From assembly GCA_029260615.1 (NCBI GenBank), contig JAJDCX010000035.1, forward strand, positions 93,560 to 157,559: a stretch of DNA of 64,000 nucleotides. Reading direction: 5' to 3'. Shown one piece after another: positions 1 through 9,110 of the stretch. The notes under the pieces are model-generated. The model searched no databases. It was not told where the DNA came from and was given only the letters and a program-made list of their open reading frames with translations. The position numbers and the translations under genes are program-made. This DNA is from Phycisphaeraceae bacterium (GTDB lineage Bacteria > Planctomycetota > Phycisphaerae > Phycisphaerales > Phycisphaeraceae). The first letter of the stretch is position 1. Every line of letters starts with the position of its first letter.

Positions 1-502
1 AAGAGAGTTTGACCCTGTACTGACACACTTGGAGCAAACAAGTGTTACGCCAGCCGACGAGATCACGGGAAACGTTCTAAGTAAAGTTGATAGTGCCCAC
101 GTCTATGAAGTGTGGCAAAGAGCCCTTGAGAGGCGTGCATCTGATCCCGAGGGGGCCATTACCCTCGCTCGGACGCTTCTTGAAGCAGTCTGTAAGCATA
201 TCCTTGATAAGTCGGGTATCGCGTATGACGACAAGGCTGACCTGCCTAAGCTCTATGGCTTAGTCGCTAACGAACTCAACCTGTCGCCTTCCCAGCACGC
301 CGAAAAGATATTCAAGCAAATCCTAGGCGGTTGCCATTCTGTCGTACAAGGGCTTGGGGCGCTACGAAGTAAACTAGGGGATGCCCACGCTCAAGGGAGT
401 GCGAGAGTAAAACCCGCTCCAAGGCACGCGGAATTGGCGGTGAATCTTGCAGGAACAATGGCGACGTTTCTGATCGCCACCTGGGAAGCCAAGAATCAGT
501 GA
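1..502 (+). CDS. Abortive infection C-terminal (Abi_C-like) domain protein, 5'-truncated by window edge
   Basis: Frame is open from base 2 to the stop at 502, so the listed TTG start at 29 is probably internal. Motif ARTLLEAVCKHILD...LYGLVANELNLSPSQHAEKIFKQILGGCHSVVQGLGALRSKLGDAHAQG...KPAPRHAELAVNLAGTMATFLIATWE is characteristic of Abi_C. Confidence 0.85.
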   Translation, partial: REFDPVLTHLEQTSVTPADEITGNVLSKVDSAHVYEVWQRALERRASDPEGAITLARTLLEAVCKHILDKSGIAYDDKADLPKLYGLVANELNLSPSQHAEKIFKQILGGCHSVVQGLGALRSKLGDAHAQGSARVKPAPRHAELAVNLAGTMATFLIATWEAKNQ

Positions 503-666
503 AATGAATTTGTATGGCGCGCATTTTCGAAGTCGAATCATCCAGATTGATGAATTCAGAATCAATCGCAGAAGTTGATGTAAAAATTGAATGACCCCGT
601 GTTATATCTAGAGACCGTATAGTATGTCCCGTGTGACATTACTGGCTACCCTCGGGAGAGATTGGC

Positions 667-2172
667 GTGGCGCAACACCCTACTATTAAATGCCTTACGA
701 GCAGCGGCCCGCTAACATCTGGCGAATTTGCTAGGCGATTAGTTCAGAAGCACGGCTCGCCGAACCTGTCAGCCGCTAGACAGGCAATTCGTCGAGCTAA
801 GCAAAATGGCACTATTAGGAGCACCGAACCAGTACGGTTCAATCGCGATTACCTGTACTACCTTGATAGACACCGACCAGCTCGTTATGTCCGGGCGGTA
901 CAGAAGAATCTTGAGTCGACCCCGGGTATGTTTCGGGTCTTCAAATGCCTCCTGGCAAACCATGGATATATTACTCGGGGGCAGATTGAGAAAGCCTCGG
1001 GCTCACTGCCGGATGATGCCTTACGCTTCAATACTACTCGCCCTGGGACAAGCCTAGTTATTGAAAGGCTATTGTCACTTGGTTTGGTGGAAGAGTGTCC
1101 GCCTATCCCAGGCGCTTATATCATCGGTGACGAGTTTCGCGGGCGGGTTCTTCCGTATGCAAAGTTCCGACGAGCGATCGACCTTGATTATGCCGTTTTG
1201 AATGGGTTTGAGGATTGGCTGAAACGCTGCTTGATGTTAAGTTGGGATGCCCACGAGGTCCGCTCTGATACAACCAATGCAATCAATTTCAATCGGACTG
1301 CATGGGATGTTGCTGGGCCGACTATGCTTGGCCCGTTCACGCGTTCAAAGGATGTAAGGAAAGGTAAGACAAAGTCGGCATTCATTATGGGGGAGACGCT
1401 GGCGTATAGGCAGTTCTCCATAAATGATGCAGAAGGTGTAGTAGAGCGAACGAAATCGGTAGCACTAACAAACACCACGACTTCATTTTTCCCATATGTT
1501 GTGGCGCGAGGCTACTCTAAGGAAGCATTTACACGGTTGAAATCTACTGGTGTCGTACCACTAACGCTTGGCGATCTTTATGGGGATCGGGCGGAAGAGC
1601 TTTTACGACTCTACTCTGACATGATGAACCGCCCAGGCGATTCAAGCCTTGATGATCTTGGCCGATCTTTGGAGCTGGCAGATGCCGTTGAGTTAGATGA
1701 TGGGCTACTCGGTAATATCCGGGGTGACCTCTTTGAGCTACTGATTTCAAATGCATTAAAGGGGCAGGGGTACGATACTTCAATGCAGAAACCGCTGATT
1801 GTGGTTAGCGATGGTACAGAGCTTGAAGTTGACGTTGTGGCCGTTAAATCGCGGATGGAGTGCTTGATCATCGAATGTAAAGGGCGAAGAGGGGACATTG
1901 CAGAAGACCCAATTGAAGTGGAGAAGCATTTTCGTGATAGGTGCCGCGCTGCGTCAGATACCTTTGGATGGGATGTTGTAGAGAAGTATAATTCTGTTGA
2001 GGCGATCTTCATTACATCAGGCACGTTTGGTGAAGACTGTATTGATGTCTTGGAAAATAATCGGAAAAGCCATGGCATTACGACCTCTGGGATCGACCGC
2101 GATGGTCTAAAGGAATTCTTGGATCGGTCTGGCGAGCCACGACTATGGGAGCTCGTTGAAAGATACTTCTAG
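667..2172 (+). CDS. Predicted wHTH + PD-(D/E)XK (Mrr/RecB-like) nuclease-fold protein, putative defence gene
   Basis: GTG start with upstream gggaga. N-terminal winged-helix-like segment (LTSGEFARRLV...SAARQAIRRAKQNGTI). C-terminal RGDLFELLISNALKGQGY...ELEVDVVAVKSRMECLIIECKG matches the E...D...ExK nuclease pattern. Confidence 0.7.
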   Translation: MAQHPTIKCLTSSGPLTSGEFARRLVQKHGSPNLSAARQAIRRAKQNGTIRSTEPVRFNRDYLYYLDRHRPARYVRAVQKNLESTPGMFRVFKCLLANHGYITRGQIEKASGSLPDDALRFNTTRPGTSLVIERLLSLGLVEECPPIPGAYIIGDEFRGRVLPYAKFRRAIDLDYAVLNGFEDWLKRCLMLSWDAHEVRSDTTNAINFNRTAWDVAGPTMLGPFTRSKDVRKGKTKSAFIMGETLAYRQFSINDAEGVVERTKSVALTNTTTSFFPYVVARGYSKEAFTRLKSTGVVPLTLGDLYGDRAEELLRLYSDMMNRPGDSSLDDLGRSLELADAVELDDGLLGNIRGDLFELLISNALKGQGYDTSMQKPLIVVSDGTELEVDVVAVKSRMECLIIECKGRRGDIAEDPIEVEKHFRDRCRAASDTFGWDVVEKYNSVEAIFITSGTFGEDCIDVLENNRKSHGITTSGIDRDGLKEFLDRSGEPRLWELVERYF

Positions 2173-2260
2173 TGGTTGACTTAAAAACCGATTGGCATCC
2201 ATCCCATATACGTTACAATGTGACCGTGGCAATTGTAAGCTAATAAACAGGGGGATTCAG

Positions 2261-5200
2261 ATGCGTGACATCGTCAATGCTACTCAAATCGATCAGTGGT
2301 TCGCTCCCAATCGGCGTGATGCCCAAGAGCTACTGCCTCATCTCATCTATAAGCTCATAGCTGCGACCATTGATCCGGAGCATATCAAACGCTTGCGGAT
2401 TCCCGTCGGCGATCAGATTGCAAAGCCGGGATACGATGGCGATGTATCCGTAACGGCAGAAGCGACTCATGTGCCGCTAGGTGAATCTGTATGGGAGATG
2501 GGTGTTGGTGGGGACGCAAAAACAAAGGCTAACGCTGATTACACGAAACGAACTCGGGATACCGAAGAGAGCATACGGAAGAATACGTCGTATTGGTTTG
2601 TAACCCCGCGAGTGTGGGCCGACACGAAGAACAATAAACAAAGCTGGGAATTAACTCAGAATGAATCTGGTGATTGGAAATCTGTACGAGCGTTAGACGC
2701 TATTGACTTAGCGGCATGGCTGGACGCATGCCCTGCTGTGGCTCGTTGGCTTGCCCGGCAAATGGGTGTGCCAGTCGCCGGTATGCGTGATCACGAGGGG
2801 TACATCAAGGAAGCCTATGAGGCTGAATATGGCTTGGAGTGGTCACCCGAATTTATCATTGGGGGAAGGGAAGAGTCGCGGCAAGCAATTCGGAAGTGGG
2901 TGCAGGAACCCACGCCTGTACTTCGCGTCCGCGGGGAATCGCCCGAAGAGGCGGCTTTATTCGTAGCGGCCTGTCTAGATGGGGTCGTAAATGAGGATGG
3001 TGTTCGCTTAGACAGTCGCGTCTTATATGTGGACACTCCTGATGCTTTAGACCATCTCAGTGGACTAGGTTCGATCCATATCGTTGTATCACTTAACCCA
3101 GAGACGAGGAAGCGAGCAGCCGCTCTCGGCTCACCCTCAATACGAACCATAGCCGTGCTTGGCCGGGGGGCTGGTGCTCCGTCAGAAAACAAGAATGTTG
3201 AGCTTGGTCGTGTCAAGAGAAAGGCATGTGAAGAAGCTCTTAAGAATATGGGTGTAGCTGAGTCAGAAGCGACCCGGATGTCCAGAGGATCTAAGGGTAG
3301 CCTAATTGCCCTGATATGGTCTATAGCGACCGAGGTGGATGAGTCTTTACCTTGGTGCATTGGGGAGCCAGCGAATGAGTTATTGCCGCTTCTCATGGCG
3401 GGCCAATGGGAGGCCGATTCAGACGCCGATCGTGAAATAGTGAGTGCGTTAGCCGCCAAAGATTATGACACTATTAAGTCAGGAGCATTGGTTCGCTGGC
3501 GAGAGCCGAACGGGCCCCTGATTCAGAGAGGTGGCATATGGGATTGGATGGCCTGGGATTATGCATGGTCGCAATTAGCCCCTCTGATCGATGCGGACCT
3601 TATTGAGCGATTTCAGGGTACCGTGCTTAGCATCCTGCAGGAGCCAGATCCAAGATACGAATTGGATCCTGATAAGCGTTGGATGGCCAACATCTATGGG
3701 AAGCAACGACTTCATTCGGAGGCCTTGATAGGAGGACTAACCGGGGCGATTGCTCAGCTAGCAGTTCATTCTGAATCTGGTGCTTGCTCCGCTGGGCAAG
3801 GAGTTGCATATCGGCTCATTAAGACGTTACTGAAGCCCGATAGCGATCTTGAATTGCGATGGCTATCGTTGGCTAAATGGCTTCCCGATCTGGCCGAGGC
3901 TGCACCAGATGCGTTTCTTGAAGCTATCGAAGTGTTGATAGATGATGAATCGGCTACGAAGAAAATATTCGAAGATGAACAAGGGGGGATCTTTTCATCG
4001 AGTATGCATACCTATGTTCTATGGGCTCTGGAACGCTTAGCGTGGAGCCCTGACTATTTGTCACGTGTAACAATCGTACTCGGACGTCTTGCCATTGCCG
4101 ACCCCGGGGGCAATCTGCGCAATCGTCCAATTAACAGTTTGTTTGAGATTTACGTTCCCTGGCACCCTCAGACGGGGGCTGATTCGGACCGACGTATGAA
4201 TGCAATTAAAGCATTGTACGATCGCTGTCCGGAGCAAGCGTGGGAGCTTGGATGCTCAGTATTACCGCAGTCTCATACGGTGGCATCGTCAACGGCTGCC
4301 CCTCAGTGGCGGCAATGGAAGCCTGAAGAGCCAATCAAGGTTACGGTGGCTGAGTATTGGGAGTTTATCGATAAGCTGCTAACTCAGTTGATGAGTTGGG
4401 CAAAGGTGGATGGGGCACGGTGGTCTAAATTGATTAAAGAGTATCCGGAGATTCAAAATGGCTATCCGGATTTAGGCAATCGATTGATCAATGAAATTAT
4501 AGGCATAGGCACCGAGACGCTCACTGAAGAAGTAAGGAATAAAGTAGCGGAGACGATGCGTAAGATCGTAACACGCCATCGGCAATTCCCAAATTCCAAG
4601 TGGGTGCTGGATGAAGAGTCGTTAAAGAAACTCGATGCATGCTATGACAGGTTTGCACCGAAGGATTTGGTGAATACTAAGGCATGGCTATTCAAATCAT
4701 CACCGGAATTGCCTGAACAGTATTCGGAGAACCACGAAGTCTATGAAGCTCGACTAAAGGAGGAGCGATCCGCTGTAATCTCTGCGTTATATGCGCAATC
4801 AGGCTTAGAAGATATACGCCGTCTCGTTGAAGCCGTCGACCAGCCAAATGAAGTCGGTGCAGCTTTAGCGGAACTAGATGTGTCGCCAGAGGACGAGACT
4901 GATCTGCTCGTTGCAGGCCTAGGCACTTCACCGTCTAAGCAGGATATACCAAGGTCGCTTCAATTTGCATGGGGGTATGTATGGAAGCGGGTACGCGATC
5001 ATAGCTTGATGTGGGTACAGGAGAAGGCAGAAGCTCTTCGAGAAAATATTGGTGCTGAAGGGCTCGCTAATCTAGTATTACCTATAAATGCTGAGGAAGC
5101 TGTTTGGGATCTTGTCGAGAAATGGGGTGATGAGGTTGCGGCTTTCTATTGGGCAAGGATTAGTGGTCTATATCTTGATGATCCGGACAAGGAACTCAAG

Positions 5201-6139
5201 AGAGCGGTTGATAATCTTGTAGCTGCGTCTAGGCCATACCGAGCTATTGACATGCTTGGCATGAGTATTCGCCGGATCAAACGAAAAAAAGGCTGTGAGA
5301 GTTTAGAGCTACCCGTCGATCCTCAACTAGTGCTGTCGTTGCTCGAATTAGCGAGTGAAAAAAACCATGAAGACGAGTGGCATCCTGTCGCGATAGCAAT
5401 GCTAAGCCATACGCTTGACCAGCTTATGGAGTGGCTGGAAGCGAAAGGAGTTGGGGACGACGCCCTTGCCAAAATCGAGTGGTTGTGGATGCCACTATTA
5501 GTGAACGGTAAGCGCGGGATGCCTGTTCTTCAGCGGTTGCTGTCAAGCCAACCTGGGTTATTTGTACATATGTTAAAGGTCGTGTTTAGAGGAGAGGATG
5601 ATGCCGAAAAAGCCGTGTCCGAATCCGATGAGATGCGAGCACGACAAGCGTTTAATTTGTTGAGTAAGTGGGATATCGTTCCCGGCAGTAAACGTGTTGA
5701 ATCAGAAGAAGAGATGGGCGAAAGCCTCGCGATAGATCAGGAAGCACTGCGTAACTGGATAACAGAAGCCCGTGAGCAAGCCAAAGAATGTGGCCGTCTA
5801 GGGGTATGTGACGGTCATATTGGACAAGTGTTCGCCCACGCCCCCGTGGATGACGATGGGGCATGGCCATGTAGAGCCGTGCGGGACATTATTGAGGAAC
5901 TGGCCAGTAGTGATTTGGAGTCCGGAATGCATACGGGCGTTCTGAATAAGCGGGGGGCTGTCTTCCGCGCACGGGGAGGAGATCAAGAGAGAGAACTCGC
6001 GGCGAAGTATAGTGACTATCGTGGTAAGGTTATTGATCGATGGCCTCGGACAGGAAGCATATTGGATGGCCTTCAGAAATCTTATGGACGTCAAGCTAAA
6101 ATGCATGATGAAATGGAGGACTTCGAGGAATTCGCTTAG
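2261..6139 (+). CDS. Large (1292 aa) multidomain protein: nuclease-like N-terminal domain, degenerate NTPase-like core, long alpha-helical C-terminus; putative defence effector/sensor
   Basis: ORF opens at 2192, but ATG 2261 has an upstream aggggg Shine-Dalgarno. N-terminus has KPGYDGDVSV...VPLGESVWEMGVGGDAKTKANADYTKRT...YWFVTPRVW...WKSVRALDAIDLAAWLD. Core has TPVLRVRGESPEEAALFVAACL where a Walker A would be expected. Confidence 0.65.
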   Translation: MRDIVNATQIDQWFAPNRRDAQELLPHLIYKLIAATIDPEHIKRLRIPVGDQIAKPGYDGDVSVTAEATHVPLGESVWEMGVGGDAKTKANADYTKRTRDTEESIRKNTSYWFVTPRVWADTKNNKQSWELTQNESGDWKSVRALDAIDLAAWLDACPAVARWLARQMGVPVAGMRDHEGYIKEAYEAEYGLEWSPEFIIGGREESRQAIRKWVQEPTPVLRVRGESPEEAALFVAACLDGVVNEDGVRLDSRVLYVDTPDALDHLSGLGSIHIVVSLNPETRKRAAALGSPSIRTIAVLGRGAGAPSENKNVELGRVKRKACEEALKNMGVAESEATRMSRGSKGSLIALIWSIATEVDESLPWCIGEPANELLPLLMAGQWEADSDADREIVSALAAKDYDTIKSGALVRWREPNGPLIQRGGIWDWMAWDYAWSQLAPLIDADLIERFQGTVLSILQEPDPRYELDPDKRWMANIYGKQRLHSEALIGGLTGAIAQLAVHSESGACSAGQGVAYRLIKTLLKPDSDLELRWLSLAKWLPDLAEAAPDAFLEAIEVLIDDESATKKIFEDEQGGIFSSSMHTYVLWALERLAWSPDYLSRVTIVLGRLAIADPGGNLRNRPINSLFEIYVPWHPQTGADSDRRMNAIKALYDRCPEQAWELGCSVLPQSHTVASSTAAPQWRQWKPEEPIKVTVAEYWEFIDKLLTQLMSWAKVDGARWSKLIKEYPEIQNGYPDLGNRLINEIIGIGTETLTEEVRNKVAETMRKIVTRHRQFPNSKWVLDEESLKKLDACYDRFAPKDLVNTKAWLFKSSPELPEQYSENHEVYEARLKEERSAVISALYAQSGLEDIRRLVEAVDQPNEVGAALAELDVSPEDETDLLVAGLGTSPSKQDIPRSLQFAWGYVWKRVRDHSLMWVQEKAEALRENIGAEGLANLVLPINAEEAVWDLVEKWGDEVAAFYWARISGLYLDDPDKELKRAVDNLVAASRPYRAIDMLGMSIRRIKRKKGCESLELPVDPQLVLSLLELASEKNHEDEWHPVAIAMLSHTLDQLMEWLEAKGVGDDALAKIEWLWMPLLVNGKRGMPVLQRLLSSQPGLFVHMLKVVFRGEDDAEKAVSESDEMRARQAFNLLSKWDIVPGSKRVESEEEMGESLAIDQEALRNWITEAREQAKECGRLGVCDGHIGQVFAHAPVDDDGAWPCRAVRDIIEELASSDLESGMHTGVLNKRGAVFRARGGDQERELAAKYSDYRGKVIDRWPRTGSILDGLQKSYGRQAKMHDEMEDFEEFA

Positions 6140-6611
6140 TAATTGCCCCGGTTAGTGGCCGTAAGCTACCAACCTTGCATGCAAGTGATTTCGTGATTCT
6201 AGATTGCTGTTGCTGCCTCACCAACGCCACTGGAATTTGGTTGTCCTATTCCTGACTCCAAGCTCCCTTAGGCCCAAGTCTTGGTCTACTCGCTGGAACC
6301 TCGCCTAGCGGTCCTCTGGGCGGTCTAGCTGCTAATCTCCCCGCTTTCACCTTTAGAGTGTTTGGAGAGTCAGGCGGACGGCTGATATCAGCGTCTCTAA
6401 GCTCATCGACACCATCGAGGGCCGGCCCGCCTTTTGAATCGCAGGTAGCGGCCCTCTACGCGGCCTAACGGCTAAGACCCAGCACCATCGATCGTAGTCT
6501 GATCCGCCCTCCTGCTCTCACGTCACGCCTTCGCTGTAAAGCCATAACCATCGCTAACAACCTACCTGATCGATTTGGACGTTGCAGGGGTTGCATCCGG
6601 TGCTACCCGTT

Positions 6612-7277
6612 TTATGAAGGATATCCGGATAGATCAACACGTCGCTGACGACGTAACAGTAATACACCCAGACTCATAAGCCCTATCGAACTCGGTTCGG
6701 GTATTACCTCAAATGTCAACGGCAAAGCGAACAGAGACGGGTCACCTACAAAAGCCAGTTCGGCACGCACCACCATGTCAGGGGTCAGAATCTGCCCGAC
6801 AGCCAACCGAGCCATCGGCATCAGAGTGTCAGGTAATTGGGATGCGTAGGGTGGCGGTGGCGTGTTAGTGATGCCCGGCCAGAATAGCCTTTGATCTGCA
6901 GTGGGTGGCAACACAACAGTAGAACTACCTCCAAGTGGGCCGAAGGTCAGAGCTGCGCCATCGTCACTTAGTGACCAGAGGTCGCTCCACCCATTGTTAA
7001 ATACGGCGTCAACAATATCCCAATTAAGATCCTGATTAAACCCGATCGTTCCCACGGTAAAGATCCGTCCCGCCGAAGCTGTATCAGGTGGCACCTCGGG
7101 AAACATGAAACCCAGGACACGAGTCGGTTCGTGGAAGACAAACCGATACCTATTCACTGCGGGAACCGGATCCCAATTCGCACTCTGCCATAGCACGAAG
7201 GACTCTTGCGTTGGCTGAGCAGCAAGCGACGACACTGCGGCTAGCACTACCAATGCGGTAACGAATTGACTATTCAT
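6612..7277 (-). CDS. PEP-CTERM sorting domain-containing secreted protein
   Basis: N-terminal signal peptide. C-terminal VIPEPSSIGLMSLGVLLLRRQRR (PEP motif, TM helix, basic tail). Confidence 0.8.
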   Translation of the reverse strand: MNSQFVTALVVLAAVSSLAAQPTQESFVLWQSANWDPVPAVNRYRFVFHEPTRVLGFMFPEVPPDTASAGRIFTVGTIGFNQDLNWDIVDAVFNNGWSDLWSLSDDGAALTFGPLGGSSTVVLPPTADQRLFWPGITNTPPPPYASQLPDTLMPMARLAVGQILTPDMVVRAELAFVGDPSLFALPLTFEVIPEPSSIGLMSLGVLLLRRQRRVDLSGYPS

Positions 7278-7391
7278 AACTTTCTCTCCTCGTAAGATAT
7301 GACGTATTCCAAGTTCGAATCAATACTTATATGGCATCATCTTATTATCACATGATACGGAACTCGTGTCAAGCCTTATGACACCGAAACT

Positions 7392-7640
7392 GTGTCAGTG
7401 CCAACAAAAGCTCAACATGCCAAAGCCTACCGTCAGATCCCCGCAATACTGAGACAGATGCGTGAAAATGCGGAACTTACGCAGAGAGAATTGGGGGAGT
7501 TATTGAAGGAACCGCAGTCCTGGGTTCATAACTGCGAAACGGGGAACCGCCGAGTCGATATCTCCGAATACGTCCTCTGGGCACGGGCTTGCGGTGTCGA
7601 TCCAGCCAAGTCATTTGCTCGACTACTTAAACTGATTTGA
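7392..7640 (+). CDS. XRE/Cro-CI-type helix-turn-helix regulator
   Basis: 82 aa; LRQMRENAELTQRELGELLKEPQSWVHNCETGNRRVDISEYVLWARACGVDP is a canonical HTH_XRE pattern. Confidence 0.75.
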   Translation: MSVPTKAQHAKAYRQIPAILRQMRENAELTQRELGELLKEPQSWVHNCETGNRRVDISEYVLWARACGVDPAKSFARLLKLI

Positions 7641-7685
7641 ATAGCAGATCGGCTGGCTGAAGAAATATCGGCGTGCGTTCTCACC

Positions 7686-8120
7686 TCAGGATAGGCCCCC
7701 CATCTGCTCTGCGATCTGCCCGAGCCGACGCATGATTGCCGTCAAATGGCCGCACTCATACATACTCGCCAGATGTCCTTCGCAGAACCGGTCCTTGCGT
7801 AGGTGGGTCACCAGCAGCTTGCGGAGCGTGTCGAGGTTTGCTGTATCCATTAGTTCCGGTTCCTCTAGGTAGGCCTGGGCCTTCTGCTGCCAATTGCCCC
7901 AGTCGAAGCCCCTCAGCATCAATTTCGACTCGTAGACTGCGTGGATCCAAGCCCTTGCCGTATCACTCAGATCAAACCAACCGAGCTGAACCACCCCCGG
8001 TTTAGCCTTAGGCGATTTCCATGTTCCAAATACAAAGCCCGGCTCCTCGAAACGAGGTAGATAGGTCAACACCCTCCGTATCCCATCCATCAGTTCCTTG
8101 TCCGTGTCCAATTCGGCCAT
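7686..8120 (-). CDS. DUF6508-like hypothetical protein
   Basis: LPRFEEPGFVFGTW...YESKLMLRGFDWGNWQQKAQAYLEEPELMDTANLDTLRKLLVTHLRKDRFCEGHLASMYECGHLTAIMRRL resembles the DUF6508 pattern. Confidence 0.6.
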   Translation of the reverse strand: MAELDTDKELMDGIRRVLTYLPRFEEPGFVFGTWKSPKAKPGVVQLGWFDLSDTARAWIHAVYESKLMLRGFDWGNWQQKAQAYLEEPELMDTANLDTLRKLLVTHLRKDRFCEGHLASMYECGHLTAIMRRLGQIAEQMGGLS

Positions 8121-8394
8121 TGCTAGACTCCTTGGTCAAGTGAATGGGGATATATAATTTACACTCGATCAGACGCGCACTCACATCTCGGTATAGGAAG
8201 CGGAAACTATGCAATCGACTCTCTAAACATTCGAGTCTCGCTTGATCGCAAGCAGTGAAGGGGCTTGCGAAGGTATGTAGTACTACACGAATCCTGCGTA
8301 AACAGCCGCAATACGGCTCAATTGTTGCAATCGGACAAGGTCGGTATTAAGCTAATTACTAAGGGGTTACGGTGTTTCACGCGAGACTTTGAGA

Positions 8395-8439
8395 TGCTTT
8401 GCAAGCAGGAAGTCGCCGGTTCGAGCCCGGCTGGCTCCA
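8395..8439 (+). other. Displaced 3' half of tRNA-Ala(TGC): probable att site / genomic island boundary
   Basis: TGCTTTGCAAGCAGGAAGTCGCCGGTTCGAGCCCGGCTGGCTCCA. Has the anticodon loop TTTGCAA, 3' anticodon stem, complete T-arm (GCCGG TTCGAGC CCGGC) and 3' acceptor TGGCTCC + A. No 5' half (acceptor, D-arm) lies upstream. Confidence 0.75.
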
Positions 8440-8441
8440 TT

Positions 8442-8476
8442 AAAACGCCCTTACGGTAACGTAAGTGGCGTTTTTT
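8442..8476 (+). terminator. Rho-independent terminator downstream of the tRNA-Ala fragment
   Basis: AAAACGCC-CTTAC ggtaac GTAAG-t-GGCGTTTTTT hairpin plus T-tract. Confidence 0.75.
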
Positions 8477-8579
8477 AATGCTTAATCCGCCCTTGGCAAT
8501 ATACGCGATATATAGATGTAGGCTCTTGACGCCGACCGCCCTACCGCCGACAATCCGCTTATCAACTCGCCCCCGGAAT

Positions 8580-8613
8580 GCCGTCTCTTTGGCTACGCCT
8601 TAGAGGCGGTTTT
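8580..8613 (+). terminator. Terminator-like hairpin
   Basis: CCGTCTC...GAGGCGG followed by TTTTTG. Confidence 0.45.
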
Positions 8614-8740
8614 TGTTTACCCTAATCATTATGTCCGACGCCTACCTCATAGATATTCGCCTCGACCCCCTCGCCGACAACTTCTCCAGGGCGGACGGCA
8701 AGACATGGACCAATGGCAAGCAGCGGCATAGGGGTTGACC

Positions 8741-9067
8741 ATGAGATTAACAAAGCGAGCAGTTGCGAGATTCTTTGTTGCAGTTCTGCTCGGTCTTGCG
8801 ACGCTTCTAACATTAAATGCCTTATACATGTATTATTTGTATACGCATGCAACGCCCCCCTTGTCTCAATCCGTTATACGCCAGTGGCTGACCCAACTAA
8901 TTATCATCAGCACACCTCAATATGCGTTTAGTATCGCCGTTGGTATCCTTTCGTTCTTAATCATCCTCAAACCAAGGACCGACGCCGAATGCCGCTGCCG
9001 CAAATGCGGTTACATCCTCAAGGGCATATCCGAACCCAAGTGTTCAGAATGCGGGGAACCGATTTAG
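8741..9067 (+). CDS. Small membrane protein with C-terminal zinc ribbon, tandem copy 1
   Basis: Two hydrophobic segments, then CRCRKCGYILKGISEPKCSECGEPI; preceded by ataggggttgacc. Confidence 0.6.
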   Translation: MRLTKRAVARFFVAVLLGLATLLTLNALYMYYLYTHATPPLSQSVIRQWLTQLIIISTPQYAFSIAVGILSFLIILKPRTDAECRCRKCGYILKGISEPKCSECGEPI

Positions 9068-9110
9068 GGTCTCACCGGGTATGGGTATTGGGCGGTATAA
9101 GGGGTTGACC

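Noticed and set aside
6140-6611. Possible integron attC sites (e.g. GCCTAAC at 6464..6470) in the gap after the defence genes
   Set aside because: No matching GTTRRRY partner with attC-like stem geometry and no integrase in the window.
8265-8459. 64-aa ORF across the island boundary
   Set aside because: Its 3' half translates the tRNA-Ala fragment (KQEVAGSSPAGSI is the usual artefact of tRNA 3' ends); not a real CDS.
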